In this document: piece by piece, positions 12,811 through 24,534 of the stretch
Layout of the letters: each line of letters begins with the position of its first letter
Numbering within the stretch: position 1 is the first letter of the stretch
Source: Arabidopsis thaliana
Lineage: Eukaryota; Streptophyta; Magnoliopsida; Brassicales; Brassicaceae
Direction of reading: 5' to 3'
NCBI RefSeq assembly: GCF_000001735.4
Contig: NC_003070.9
Coordinates: 19,763,971 to 19,827,970, forward strand
DNA length: 64,000 nt
Position numbers and translations under genes: made by a program
Notes under the pieces: generated by a model
Database searches by the model: none
What the model was told of the DNA's origin: nothing
The model's input: the letters and a program-made list of their open reading frames with translations, nothing else

Positions 12811-14400
12811 TAAACCGGTTTGCTTCAGCTTTGTTTATGTCAAAGTTGTTACTGGTTTTGCAGCTTCGTTTTCTGTCGTGAATCTCGTGATGCTAAGGCT
12901 AGTGATAGTTGAAGGCTAATAAATGCTTATGTTATGGCCTAACGTGCCATGTATCTACTTTCAGATTTCTAGAAAGATTTACAATAAAGGATCCATTTCC
13001 ATAGTAAGAACTATTAGATATCGTAATCTTCTATGAGACGGTAAATTGCTGAAAAACCAGTAAGGCATGTGCCTATGTAGGCTTCAACATAGATCCTTTC
13101 CTGCAACGATCTATGTCAAGAATTAACTACAAATATTCGTCATTTGAAACATATTCTCACACAATACGTTTCATTGAGTGAAACTCGGTATACAAACTTA
13201 ATCACACCATGAAAATAGACTACTCTCCACACACAAAAAAAATGTACCAGTAAGGAAATTTGAACACATACGTATGACATCCAACCATATCATGATACTT
13301 CTTTATCATCAAGTCGGGTAAGCCCTATTTCGCCTGATTTGGCTCTCATCTCAAAATTTCTCCGACCTTTTTCTGGACGAGTCGTCTCGTCTTCTTTCCC
13401 TTTTTGTAACCTCATTGCAAGTTTGCAACAACAAAAACAATCCAATGATTACTTCATTGCATGGTTTAAACAAAAACAATCCAATAATATATATACATAT
13501 TTTATCAATAAAGTATATTTATAAGTTAGGTTGATTTTTTTAATATATTTTTTTTTTATTTTTTTATTTTATATTATTTACTAAGACATTCTATTTTGGT
13601 TTAAAAACTTTAGAACTAAATGGTGATGATTTAAAAGTTAAATGGAGTGATTTAAAAGTAAACAAATGTTTCTTTAGTATCAAACTTTGTTAATTTTTAG
13701 GTCATAATCAAATTGAATGACATTAAAGAAAAATCTAACCATTTAATATACATATATACACATAATGGAAATTGTTAATTTGGTGATAATAAGAGAAGTT
13801 AAAAATACATGATTTGGTAACTCTATATATTTGAAAAAAATTTAAATGTGTTTGGTAAATGACTAAATGGTTTAAAGAGAATGAGGATAAAGAAAAATGT
13901 GTTTGACAAATTGATAGTTATAACAAAATAATTAAATAGTAAAAAAGCTGAGAGAAAAAATGTGGGATTGTCACATAAGCACTAAAAACTTTTAATATAT
14001 AAAGGACACATAGTATATTGTTAATTAAGAAAAATTTGGTTTTGGTATAACTTAATGAAATATGATAGATTTGATCATGAATGTGGACTAACTTATATCT
14101 TTCCTAACCTATATATTAGGACAGACTAACTTATATACATATATAAGTTTATTCAATCAATACTAGTTTTAATTTCCTCCTATACACTCATAACGTTTTT
14201 GTTTTCAGCATTGTGGGCACAGAAAAAGTAGAACCATTTTGTGCACTTTCGAGAACAGCTTTTGTCATCTAATGCCATAATTCAAATTCTTTGTCTCTCT
14301 TCTCTCTCAATTATTTTAAGTCTTCTCGATCTTTTCAACACTCACATCTTTTAAAGTTCACCACTTTCACTTCCCAAATTCCCAAAAACAGAACTAAAAA
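12811..14400. other. Intergenic between lectins 1 and 2
   Basis: 3' UTR of lectin 1, then AT-rich sequence with no supported gene. A CT-rich leader-like stretch at 14290-14400 precedes the second lectin. Confidence 0.5.
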
Positions 14401-15219
14401 ATGAAGATCCAAATACTCTGTTTCACCACTCTGTTCTTAGCTATCTTCACCTCTCAAGTCACCACTGCTTACAAATTCAAATTCGATTACTTTGGTAACG
14501 GCACCGATCCAATATCATTCCATGGAGACGCTGAGTATGGTCCTGACACTGATGGCAAGAGCCGGTCCGGAGCCATCGCATTGACTCGAGACAACATTCC
14601 TTTCTCTCATGGTCGAGCCATTTTCACCACTCCAATCACTTTCAAGCCTAATGCTTCAGCTCTTTACCCTTTTAAAACCTCTTTCACTTTCTCCATTACT
14701 CCTAAAACAAACCCTAATCAAGGTCATGGCCTTGCTTTCATCGTCGTCCCAAGTAACCAAAACGACGCCGGTTCCGGTTTAGGCTATCTCAGTCTTCTGA
14801 ACCGAACCAATAACGGTAATCCTAATAACCACCTCTTTGCCGTTGAGTTCGATGTCTTTCAAGACAAATCTCTTGGCGACATGAACGATAACCATGTCGG
14901 AATCGATATTAATTCGGTTGATTCGGTGGTTTCTGTGAAATCCGGTTATTGGGTTATGACAAGAAGCGGTTGGTTATTTAAGGATTTGAAGCTAAGTAGT
15001 GGAGATAGATACAAGGCTTGGATTGAGTACAACAACAATTATAAAGTAGTCTCTGTTACGATTGGTTTAGCGCATTTGAAGAAACCGAACCGGCCATTGA
15101 TTGAAGCAAAATTCGATCTTTCCAAGGTCATACACGAGGTAATGTATACCGGTTTTGCTGGTTCGATGGGTCGTGGTGTCGAGCGTCACGAGATTTGGGA
15201 CTGGACTTTCCAGAATTAA
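14401..15219 (+). CDS. Legume-lectin-domain protein, tandem copy 2
   Basis: Single-exon gene of 272 aa with a clear ATG in the context aaaaaATGA. Residues 1-23 form a signal peptide (hydrophobic FTTLFLAIFTSQVTTA), so the product should enter the secretory pathway and act in the apoplast or vacuole. The lectin domain includes FDYFGNGTDP, SRSGAIALTRDNIPFSHGRA, the FAVEFDVF strand with Glu/Asp metal ligands, DMNDNHVGIDINSV (aspartate retained at the position that is Asn in copies 1 and 3) and the C-terminal GFAGSMGRGVERHEIWDW. Sequons include NGT and NAS. There is no transmembrane or kinase part, so this is a free lectin and not a lectin receptor kinase. Its sugar ligand cannot be read from sequence. 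It appears to match At1g53070. Confidence 0.93.
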   Translation: MKIQILCFTTLFLAIFTSQVTTAYKFKFDYFGNGTDPISFHGDAEYGPDTDGKSRSGAIALTRDNIPFSHGRAIFTTPITFKPNASALYPFKTSFTFSITPKTNPNQGHGLAFIVVPSNQNDAGSGLGYLSLLNRTNNGNPNNHLFAVEFDVFQDKSLGDMNDNHVGIDINSVDSVVSVKSGYWVMTRSGWLFKDLKLSSGDRYKAWIEYNNNYKVVSVTIGLAHLKKPNRPLIEAKFDLSKVIHEVMYTGFAGSMGRGVERHEIWDWTFQN

Positions 15220-16330
15220 GAAAACAGGTTTGGTTTGGTTCGAGATCATCGGTTTTCTTTTGGTTTATGTTTCTGGTTTACCCTGGTGTGCCTTCAGCTT
15301 GTGATAATTGAAGTGAAATAATTGCTCATTTTATGTCTTACCGACAATTTGATGTATTATTGTTGTCAGATTAGTAGAAATCAAGGACGTTTCGTTCCTA
15401 ATCTTTTATGTTAGTCACTTTTAAATTACATTTCTCGTTGACAAAAAAAGAAAAAATGATTTTACATTCTATCAAAATTGGCCAACATGACTAGATGAGA
15501 ATCAGATTTATAGGAGAAATGTGGAGATCGTAGTTATGGGACTATCAAAATAGTCTAAAACATCTTAACATGTTTACCGGAAAAAAAGAGTCTACTACCA
15601 ACTATGTTGTTTTGTGGAAGACTTTTAAAGAGGAAATGTTACATGCCAAGTGGATTATAACACTCCATGATGCGACTTGGAAAATGAGAGATCTAGGAAC
15701 GAAGGAAAGGAGGACTTGATGAATTGTCGGAAAGTTGTCTCGTTTCTTTCAGATTATGTTGTAAAAGTGTGATAGAGATGAATGCTCTTTGAGATTATAT
15801 ATCGTGGTTGTATATACGCTCTTTCTCATATCTATTTCGTATTCTCCCTCTTTCAGTGAGATATTTTTTTAGTGTTTTTGCTTTATCCAATTGAAGAGTG
15901 TGTCCTCGTTGTCGAGGCTTGGACAGACAGCATCTCATAATTTTACCTACGACGATGTGATTTGACTACAATCATCAATCTGCTAGAATAGAATTTGACG
16001 TGTTTTTGGTGGAGGATCGTGCTAGGCAAAGGTGACCATGCGACAAGCGAAAGGAATCATTGATCTAGGACCTCCAAAGTTTTCGGCCTCATCAACAAAA
16101 CAATAATCTAAAAATGGACCCTTTGCAATATAACAAAGCCTTCATGAACTCTAATTTTTTAAAATGTTTTGTCATTTCTTTGATAACTAGTCCAAAAAAT
16201 ACCAGAACAATCTTTTCTTGCGTTTGGACTCCTTAAATATCAAGACCGGCTCTAGTGGAAATATAATTAGTAGTAAGGATTAGATAAATTTTCTTATGAG
16301 TTATTGTGTTTATTCGACTTTAATGATAAA
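15220..16330. other. Intergenic between lectin 2 and the Helitron end
   Basis: 3' UTR of lectin 2, then non-coding sequence of more balanced composition at 15500-16100. That stretch has many short interrupted frames; I cannot assign it to a gene family. Confidence 0.45.
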
Positions 16331-17130
16331 CTAGATGAGTACCCGCACTACGTGCGGGTTTATGTATTACTATTTACAAATTGTTTTATATAATGTTTGT
16401 TCATATAACATAAAGTAAAGTTGAATGCATCGGTTTTGAAACATAAATATGATTTGTAATTGTTTTTGAAAAGTCCAACTATATTAGTTCATATGAAAAA
16501 CGAATATGCTTGAGTTGTTTTTTTTTATTGTTGTTCTAGATTCTCAGTTTTTTTAAAATTTATATATCCTTGTTTTTTTTGTTATATGTTTAGATTGTGG
16601 GACGGTGAAATTTTAGAAAATTTGTTTCTTATACTAAAAATATAACATGTCTTTATTAACCATGTCTTTGCATATTAAATCTAATCATATTTAACTTGAT
16701 GTTCTTGGAAAGTTTAGTTAAGTTCTTGTCATAATCTTATATCTTACATATTAGTTATAAGGATAGCTCCTCAAACATCTTTCAAAATACTTGTTTCTTA
16801 GCATAATTCTCGAAAAGCTTAGATATATTTAATCTGCATATTCATTTAGTTTCTTTCATAATAATCGTCTAATTTTTAGGCAAGGAATATGTGTAACATG
16901 TTTGGATTTTATGATCACTTTAACCACTCAAGTAGATCTCAAAATTAAAGAGGATATATTGAATTAAAAAAAATATAAAAACTGTGATGGTTCAAGTTCT
17001 GATTAATTATATCCTCTTATTTTAGTTGTTATGTTAAATTATTACTAATTATTTATTACTAATTATTTATTACTTATTTTATGAAGTTTATGTGGCAAAC
17101 TCTATGTGCTAATGTGTAAAGTCGTGAGAG
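16331..17130 (-). mobile_element. Helitron, 3' end (minus orientation), other end uncertain
   Basis: Read on the minus strand, an ACCCGCAC/GTGCGGGT hairpin (16341-16359) is followed 6 nt later by ATCTAG and then T. This is the canonical Helitron terminus: GC-rich hairpin, CTAG, T target base. The body extends rightward through AT-rich sequence. A TATTACTAATTATT repeat lies at about 17040-17075. The 5' TC end is not certain, so the right boundary is a guess near 17130. No Rep/helicase coding sequence is present, so it is non-autonomous. Confidence 0.6.
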
Positions 17131-17397
17131 AGAGTTAACAATCCTTTCGATTCATAATAATTGTTTTGTTCTTTAGTTTTTTTTTTCCATCCATCTTGAA
17201 TTCAGAAATCAATGGTTTATCACTAAAAAATAGTCTTTTTCGTGTGCCCAGTTGGCGCTATCATATTTGACCTCTATATATGTTTGAAAAGTCATAGTTG
17301 AAGTTCACTGGCTTTCGTCACACTATATATTACAGCACTACTTCCACTTCCATAACACCAAAAACAAAAACATACACACGTAAACAACAAACGCATA

Positions 17398-18249
17398 ATG
17401 CAGATCCACAAACTCTGTATTTTTGTTCTGTTCATATCTTTGTTAAGCTCTAAAACCATTTCCGCCGTCAAATTCAACTTCAACCGTTTCGACGGAACAA
17501 ATCTAATCTTCATCGGGTACGCCGAGCTAGGACCAGCAACCGATGGCATGAGCCGGTCCGGAGCTCTCTCCATGACCCGTGACAACATTCCATTCTCACA
17601 TGGTCAAGGTCTCTACACAGATCCAATCCCATTCAAATCTTCCAACAACACATCTTCTTCTGTTTACTCTTTCAAAACATCTTTCACTTTCTCCATCACT
17701 CCTCGACGGTCAAACCCTAACCCTGGTCATGGTATCGCCTTCATCGTGGTCCCAACCGTAGCCTACGAGTACGACCAAGACTCAACCCGCGGCTTCCTCG
17801 GTCTAGTTAACCTCACAACCAATGGCAATCCTAATAACCATCTCTTTGCGGTCGAATTCGATGTTTTCCAAGACAAACGTTTTGGTGATATTAATGATAA
17901 TCATGTTGGTGTTAATATTAACTCTGTTAACTCAAAGGTTTCTGAGAAAGCTGGGTATTGGATTCAGACAAGAACTAGAGGGAAGAATCAATGGTTGTTT
18001 AAGGAAGTGAAGCTTAGTAGCGGAGACAACTACAAAGCTTGGATTGAGTATAAGAACAGTAAAGTCATTGTTTGGCTTGCACCTGCGCATTTAAAGAAAC
18101 CGAAGAGGCCATTGATCGAAACACAAGTTGATCTCTCGGAGGTGGTTCTTGAGACTATGTATACCGGCTTTTCCGGTTCGATGGGTCGTGGCGTCGAGCG
18201 TCACGACATTTGGAGCTGGAGTTTTGAGAACACCGCCAAAAACAATTAG
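17398..18249 (+). CDS. Legume-lectin-domain protein, tandem copy 3
   Basis: Single-exon gene of 283 aa, ATG in the context gcataATGC. The signal peptide covers about residues 1-23 (LCIFVLFISLLSSKTISA). Lectin-domain landmarks in order: FNFNRFDGTNL, GMSRSGALSMTRDNIPFSHGQG, SFTFSITPRR, the FAVEFDVF strand, DINDNHVGVNINSV, KAGYWIQTRT and the terminal GFSGSMGRGVERHDIWSW. Sequons include NNTSS and NLT. It carries a small loop insertion (YEYDQDST) relative to copy 2. With the other two it forms a same-strand, intronless tandem array, showing local duplication. It should be a secreted soluble lectin; ligand unknown. It appears to match At1g53080. Confidence 0.93.
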   Translation: MQIHKLCIFVLFISLLSSKTISAVKFNFNRFDGTNLIFIGYAELGPATDGMSRSGALSMTRDNIPFSHGQGLYTDPIPFKSSNNTSSSVYSFKTSFTFSITPRRSNPNPGHGIAFIVVPTVAYEYDQDSTRGFLGLVNLTTNGNPNNHLFAVEFDVFQDKRFGDINDNHVGVNINSVNSKVSEKAGYWIQTRTRGKNQWLFKEVKLSSGDNYKAWIEYKNSKVIVWLAPAHLKKPKRPLIETQVDLSEVVLETMYTGFSGSMGRGVERHDIWSWSFENTAKNN

Positions 18250-19777
18250 TTCTGATTTTGGTCTTGTTTGGTTTGATTTATGTTTGTTACCGGTTTAACA
18301 ATTATGTATTTTCTCTTGATTTTTATTCAAAAGTGGTTAAAAAGAGAGTACGTATAAAATGTCAAAATCAAATTTAAAATTACTTTGATCGATTAAACCA
18401 TTAAAAAAAATCCTGAGAAGAAAACATGCACACTGTCCCGGACCATCACCGTCAATGATCTTCTTGGACATGCATCATTGATTTTGTATAAATAAAGACT
18501 CGTTAAAAGCCAAAGCACAACCACGTGGTATTGTGGTCATCGTCCTCATCAAATTGAATCAGTTTGTTCATGTCACAAGTTTCTTAACATAAGTTTTTAA
18601 AAGATATTACTAAAATTTAAAACTAAAATATTGACAAATCCACGATATATAAGGTTAAAGCTATCACAGTTTCTAGGTCGTATCATTTTCTACAAAAATC
18701 TTGCATTACATTTCAGATGGTTTGGTTTCAATAAAAAAACAGAGTTTTTTTTTTTTTTTCATTGATAAATTTGTGTATGTAATCTAATCATAGAAAAAGA
18801 AAAAACACGTGGCGTGTCCGGACGCATGTGATTTTGTAATTTACCACTTACGTTGTCGACTTGTCTCAATCCATTCCATGGAAATGGAAACTCCCCTCTG
18901 GTTATTAAATGCTCCCACCAATACATTCTCTTTCCTTTCACCAAAACCAATAATACAAACAATTTTGTTTTTCTCATTCAAGATTTTCAAAGTACAATCA
19001 TTTCTTTAGGTACTTTCTCTTGTAATAAGGCTTCAAATATGTTATTCAAAAATTATTTTGGTCATTTTAAATTCCTATTATAGCCTTACAAAAATGTGTT
19101 ATATTATTTGGACCACAACATAATTTAAACATTCCTCTTGAAGAAAATTGGTCACTTCAAAAAAGAACAAAATTCACTTTGACCTCATGGTTTACTTATA
19201 TTTACATATATGGCCCAAAACCAAAATACGAAAAAGGTTTTAGCTTTACGTTCTTTTGATTCCTAGGTCGTCGTTTAACCACGTTGCTTGCGTGGAAAGA
19301 GAAGAGAAGTGAAGATTATCAAAAAGCGAAAAATAAAACCCTCACTGTGAAGTAAAAATCGTAGGCCCAAAATAGATTTCTCTTAGCCGAGAATTTAATT
19401 TTTATGAATCTGATTATTGCTTTTCTACGAACTCAGTTTTTGCGATGTGTGGTTCTCAAAAAAGGATCGTTTCTTCGGTGCCTCTTAGTCTCTCAAGTAC
19501 TTCTTCTTCTTCTTATCTTCTTCTTCGCTTTTCTTTTATATATAGAGAGAGTTTAGTGGTCAAGAAGCTTCCTCGTGTTTGTCTCTTTATGTAATCAAAG
19601 GTTGCATTTTTATTCGAATATATTTTCTGGTTTTGGTGTTTTCTGTCAAAGGGTCTTTTAAAAATCTTAACTTTCGTTCTAAATTTCTTTACTTTATTTC
19701 GATTCTAACTTAGGGCTTTTGGGCTGGGATCATGAAATGAAGTATTGCAGAATCCAGAGGAGTTTGTTTGGTAATCA
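18250..19777. other. Intergenic: lectin 3 3' flank and SPA4 promoter/leader
   Basis: No gene is seen. A CT-rich tract (TTCTTCTTC) near 19500-19530 and TATATATAGA near 19537-19546 mark the probable SPA4 promoter. The leader has a candidate intron between AAAG/GTTGC near 19600 and TTGCAG ending at 19750. Confidence 0.5.
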
Positions 19778-22720
19778 ATGAAGGGTTCTTCAGAATCTAG
19801 TTCCAGAGGATTAAACAACACCTCTGGTGTTTCAGAGTTTTGTACAGATGGTTCTAAGTCTTTGTCTCACATTGATTATGTCAGAAGCTTACTTGGTTCA
19901 CATAAAGAAGCTAACTTGGGAGGACTTGATGATGACTCTATTGTCAGAGCTTTGGAATGTGAGGATGTTAGCTTGCGTCAGTGGTTAGACAATCCAGACC
20001 GATCCGTTGATGCCTTTGAGTGTTTTCATGTTTTCAGACAGATTGTTGAGATTGTTAATGCAGCTCACTCTCAAGGCATTGTTGTTCATAATGTTAGGCC
20101 TTCTTGTTTCGTTATGTCTTCGTTTAACAATGTTTCGTTTATCGAATCCGCTTCTTGTTCGGATTCCGGGTCTGATGAGGATGCAACAACAAAGTCTCGA
20201 GAGATTGGTAGCTCGAGACAAGAGGAGATTCTATCAGAGAGACGAAGCAAACAACAAGAGGAAGTAAAGAAGCAACCTTTCCCTATGAAACAGATATTAG
20301 CAATGGAGATGAGTTGGTATACAAGTCATGAAGAAGATAATGGTTCTCTGTGTAATTGTGCTTCTGATATTTACCGTCTTGGTGTTCTTCTCTTTGAGGT
20401 TTGTGCGTAAGAAGATTTGATTTTTGTTCTTAACTGCTTTGTTTTCTTGAGAAAACTGATTTGATGAATGTTAGTCTTTGTGCAGCTATTCTGCCCTGTC
20501 TCCTCAAGAGAAGAGAAGTCAAGAACTATGTCTAGTTTAAGACATCGTGTTCTTCCCCCTCAGATATTACTCAATTGGCCTAAAGAAGCTTCCTTTTGCT
20601 TGTGGTTACTGCATCCTGAGCCTAGCTGTCGACCATCGATGAGGTGATGATTGATTCTCTCTTTGATGTTTTTAGTTTCAATTGGAAAAGTTTTGTCCTT
20701 TAATTAAGAGTATTGTCTCCTTTGTCTTTACTTTTGCAGTGAGTTGCTACAAAGTGAGTTTATCAACGAACCTAGAGAGAATTTGGAAGAACGTGAAGCT
20801 GCAATGGAGCTACGGGATAGAATCGAGGAACAAGAGTTATTACTCGAGTTCTTGTTTCTGATTCAACAGAGGAAACAAGAAGCTGCAGACAAATTGCAGG
20901 ATACAATATCGCTTCTCTCTTCTGATATCGATCAAGTCGTAAAGCGACAGTTGGTTTTACAGCAAAAAGGGAGAGATGTCCGTTCGTTCTTAGCCTCAAG
21001 AAAACGGATTAGACAAGGAGCTGAGACCACTGCAGCAGAGGAAGAAAATGATGATAATAGCATTGATGAGGAATCTAAGCTTGATGATACTCTAGAAAGT
21101 ACACTTCTTGAAAGCTCTAGATTAATGAGAAATTTGAAGAAACTGGAATCAGTCTACTTTGCAACACGATACAGACAAATCAAGGCTGCTACTGCTGCTG
21201 AAAAACCGTTGGCTAGATATTATTCGGCATTGAGTTGTAACGGTAGAAGTTCAGAAAAGAGTTCAATGAGCCAACCATCAAAAGATCCTATCAATGATTC
21301 TAGACAAGGCGGGTGGATCGATCCATTCCTCGAGGGTTTGTGCAAGTATTTGTCTTTTAGTAAGCTAAGAGTGAAAGCAGATTTGAAGCAAGGAGACTTG
21401 TTGAACTCGTCTAACCTTGTTTGCGCAATTGGGTTTGATCGTGATGGAGAGTTTTTCGCCACGGCAGGCGTCAACAAAAAGATCAAGATATTCGAATGCG
21501 AGTCGATAATAAAAGATGGCCGGGACATTCATTACCCTGTTGTGGAACTTGCTAGCCGGTCTAAGCTTAGTGGTATATGTTGGAACAGTTACATTAAGAG
21601 CCAAGTCGCATCAAGTAACTTTGAAGGCGTGGTTCAAGTAAGTTCAGAAGAAAACTCTCAACCTTATTAATCAATGAAAAGTATGAAAAAAAATCTTATA
21701 ACTAAGGCTAATATTTTCATAGGTTTGGGATGTTGCAAGAAACCAGTTGGTTACAGAGATGAAGGAGCATGAGAAGCGTGTATGGTCCATCGATTATTCA
21801 TCAGCAGATCCAACATTGTTAGCTAGTGGTAGTGATGATGGTTCGGTTAAGCTCTGGAGTATCAATCAGGCAAACTTCGAAACTAAACCAAAACGTATTT
21901 ATGCTCGGAAATGCGAGAATAGTTCTTTTGAGGGATGTGTTTTTAACGGTTGAGTTCGTTTTCCTCTGTTTCAGGGGGTTAGTATTGGAACCATCAAGAC
22001 AAAGGCAAACATATGTTGTGTTCAGTTTCCATCAGAGACGGGTCGGTCTTTAGCATTTGGCTCAGCAGATCACAAAGTTTACTACTATGATCTAAGGAAC
22101 CCCAAGCTTCCTCTTTGCACAATGATTGGTCACCACAAGACCGTGAGTTATGTTAGATTTGTAGATTCATCAACACTTGTTTCTTCTTCGACGGATAACA
22201 CGCTGAAGCTATGGGACTTATCAATGTCTATTTCCGGTATTAATGAAACGCCTCTTCACTCATTCATGGGACACACTAATGTTAAGGTATATTTTTTTCG
22301 AGATTCGTTTCTATTGCTTCATTTCAAGTTTGCTTTATGAGATTACAAATACATTTCTGTTCTTGCATTGTGTGTAGAACTTTGTTGGATTATCAGTCTC
22401 TGACGGGTATATAGCAACAGGCTCTGAGACTAACGAGGTATGTCTACTCTCACTTCATAAATATACAAAAGAAGAACTGTTGATCCCATTTGTCAATAAA
22501 AACCGTGAATTTCGTGTGCTTCACTGGACAGGTTTTTGTGTACCACAAGGCATTTCCAATGCCGGTTTTGTCGTACAAGTTCAAAACTATAGACCCTGTG
22601 TCGGAACTCGAAGTAGACGATGCCTCGCAGTTCATATCCTCAGTCTGCTGGCGGGGACAGTCGTCGACCTTAGTTGCTGCAAACTCCACCGGCAATATCA
22701 AGATTTTGGAGATGGTATGA
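19778..22720 (+). CDS. SPA4: SPA4 (SUPPRESSOR OF PHYA-105 family), COP1 partner
   Basis: Exons 19778-20398, 20486-20643, 20740-21637, 21723-21869, 21975-22286, 22378-22437 and 22532-22720 total 2385 nt, 794 aa. The intron after exon 4 begins with GC (CAG/GCAAAC), the only choice that keeps frame. The domain order is diagnostic. First is a degenerate, short kinase-like region (about 1-240; it has [13 protein letters not shown] where an HRD loop would be, and lacks a normal catalytic Asp). A coiled coil follows at about 265-330 ([20 protein letters not shown] and on). The last ~330 residues are WD40 repeats ([33 protein letters not shown]). SPA proteins bind COP1 through the coiled coil and form the CUL4-DDB1 ubiquitin ligase that degrades HY5 and CO in darkness, in the nucleus. 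The short kinase-like region is characteristic of SPA3/SPA4. It appears to match At1g53090. Confidence 0.95.
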
Positions 22721-23019
22721 ACCAATATAAAGTGGCTCAGAAGCAAAATGGTAATATTCCAGGGTTTGGATTGGTATAGGAAACAATTTTTGGGAGAGAA
22801 AGTAGGAAAAGTGAAAACAATATTGTTGCTACTAAAGAATTGTGTATATAGAAAAAATATATGATATCTTTCTATTTGTTGTATAGTACTTATTGTAAAC
22901 CCTAATGACACAGGTGGGCAACTTAACATACAAGTAATAATTATTTACTTCAAAAGAATTATACAATCAAGCTGTGGTGTGTATAGAACTGCAAGATTCT
23001 CTCCAAGCTGCTTGATTCT

Positions 23020-24534
23020 TTATACACATTGATTCTTACCTAATTTAGCCTCTGTAACTAACCTATCTACAAGCTCCTTGAGCCTCACAGCCCCTGAGCT
23101 AGGCCTGATCCTAGCCACATCTTCGACAACCGAGCACTCTGGTTTCCCACCGCACCAACCGCCTGGAGTAAAACCGTCTTCGTTTATCCGTATAAGCAGT
23201 TCCTTATCAATCTTATCCAAAACAGTATCATTTCTTCTGAACTTCCGACCAAATGCAGATCCGCTCGAAATCATCTTTCCCATGTCTCTTTGAGACAACA
23301 TACGAGGATGCTGCCTCGGTGGCTTGTCCCATGCGATGTAGTGAAGATCATGGTTCACCGCGGTTTTGGAGAACTCAGGCACGTTACATATGACTGTATG
23401 GAAGTAACCTTCAGGAGAAGAAACGAAATTGGTGTAGTACATGAGTAAAGTTCTTGGTAAATTGTCCCAACCGTATATGATATACTCCACGAATGCGTGC
23501 GATAGAGCCATCCAAGCTGATCCTACACAAAACAAAAAAGTTTCAAGCTAACAAGAACAGAGTAAAATATGTTTTTAAACCAGGATTAGAAGAACAGTAC
23601 TTACCGGTAAATAACTTGAAAGCAGAAGGTAAACTTCGATTAGGTCTAACCAATAAAACGTTTGATTTGTTTAACATATAGAGTCCAGGATCAATTATTA
23701 ATGGCATTGCCCGCTTCTTGCTTCACCGTGAGACACAAGAAACTTTAGAACTAATGAAACACTAAAAGAATTCAGAAAATGAGAGAAAAAAAACTTACTA
23801 TTTCCAGCCTAAGGAACTTGTGTGCTCGATAAAGTTAAGGTTCCGGTCCAATGTCGAAAATGTATGAATCAGATCTATAAACATAGAACAGTTTTTGATA
23901 GTCTTAACAAGGGGAATATCAAGAACACAAGGAAAAGATTGAAGCATTTACCATCTTGAGTCACGAGGGGATAATCCGAAGCACTAAGATTGATAAACCA
24001 ATCCCAATCCGGGGTTCTTTTAAGAAGAATCGCACATGCGTGAAGCGTATTCGCCACCATTGTTGGTCCGGTATAAGTCACAAGATTAGCTTTAGTTATC
24101 ATATATACATTTCCTGCTTTTGAATACATAGGATCGTTTGAAATGCGAGAAGCTAACTCTGATCTCTCATCAACCGGTGATTCAAGATCCAAGTGAACAA
24201 TGTATTGGTTTCTTGGATGGTACAATGCTCTAAGAGTTCTCCAAAGGCTTTCAAGATCTCCTTTAGATCCTGAAACAAGGTAAGCGAAACGTGGGAGCTT
24301 GTCGTCTTCACGAGGTTGTTTTCCTACAACGTTCGAATCATTTTTGGGGAAACTTGATAAAGTTCCATTAATCGGTGGTCGAAGTGAAGACATTAAACCA
24401 ATGTTGAAGGAAGTTGCAAGGAGAACAACGCAGACAAGAGATGTGATAACAAATGAAAATACATATTTCTTCTCCATGATTACATATTTACGTACCCCAT
24501 TGAAGAGAATTTTGTGATCTTGAGACAAAAGCAT
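23020..24534 (-). CDS. GT14 family (core-2/I-branching-like) glycosyltransferase
   Basis: Minus-strand exons 23952-24534, 23799-23874, 23605-23720 and 23020-23522 give 1278 nt, 425 aa. A second ATG 19 codons in (MEKKYVF) would give 406 aa and puts the signal anchor closer to the N-terminus, so it may be the used start. The membrane anchor is FVITSLVCVVLLATSF. The luminal GT14 domain contains FAYLVSGSKGD, YHPRNQYIVHLDLESP, WFINLSASDYPLVTQDG, IDPGLY, GSAWMALSHAFVEYI, SPEGYFHTV and GFTPGGWC. The DYPL and SPEGYFHT motifs are family hallmarks. Plant GT14 members such as GlcAT14 act on arabinogalactan glycans in the Golgi. Whether this one transfers GlcA or another sugar cannot be told. The exon 2/3 junction uses the first of three closely spaced AG sites, set by frame. 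It appears to match At1g53100. Confidence 0.9.

Noticed and set aside
22450..22929. 159-codon minus-strand ORF over the SPA4 3' end
   Set aside because: Antisense to the WD40 exons; no recognisable domain.
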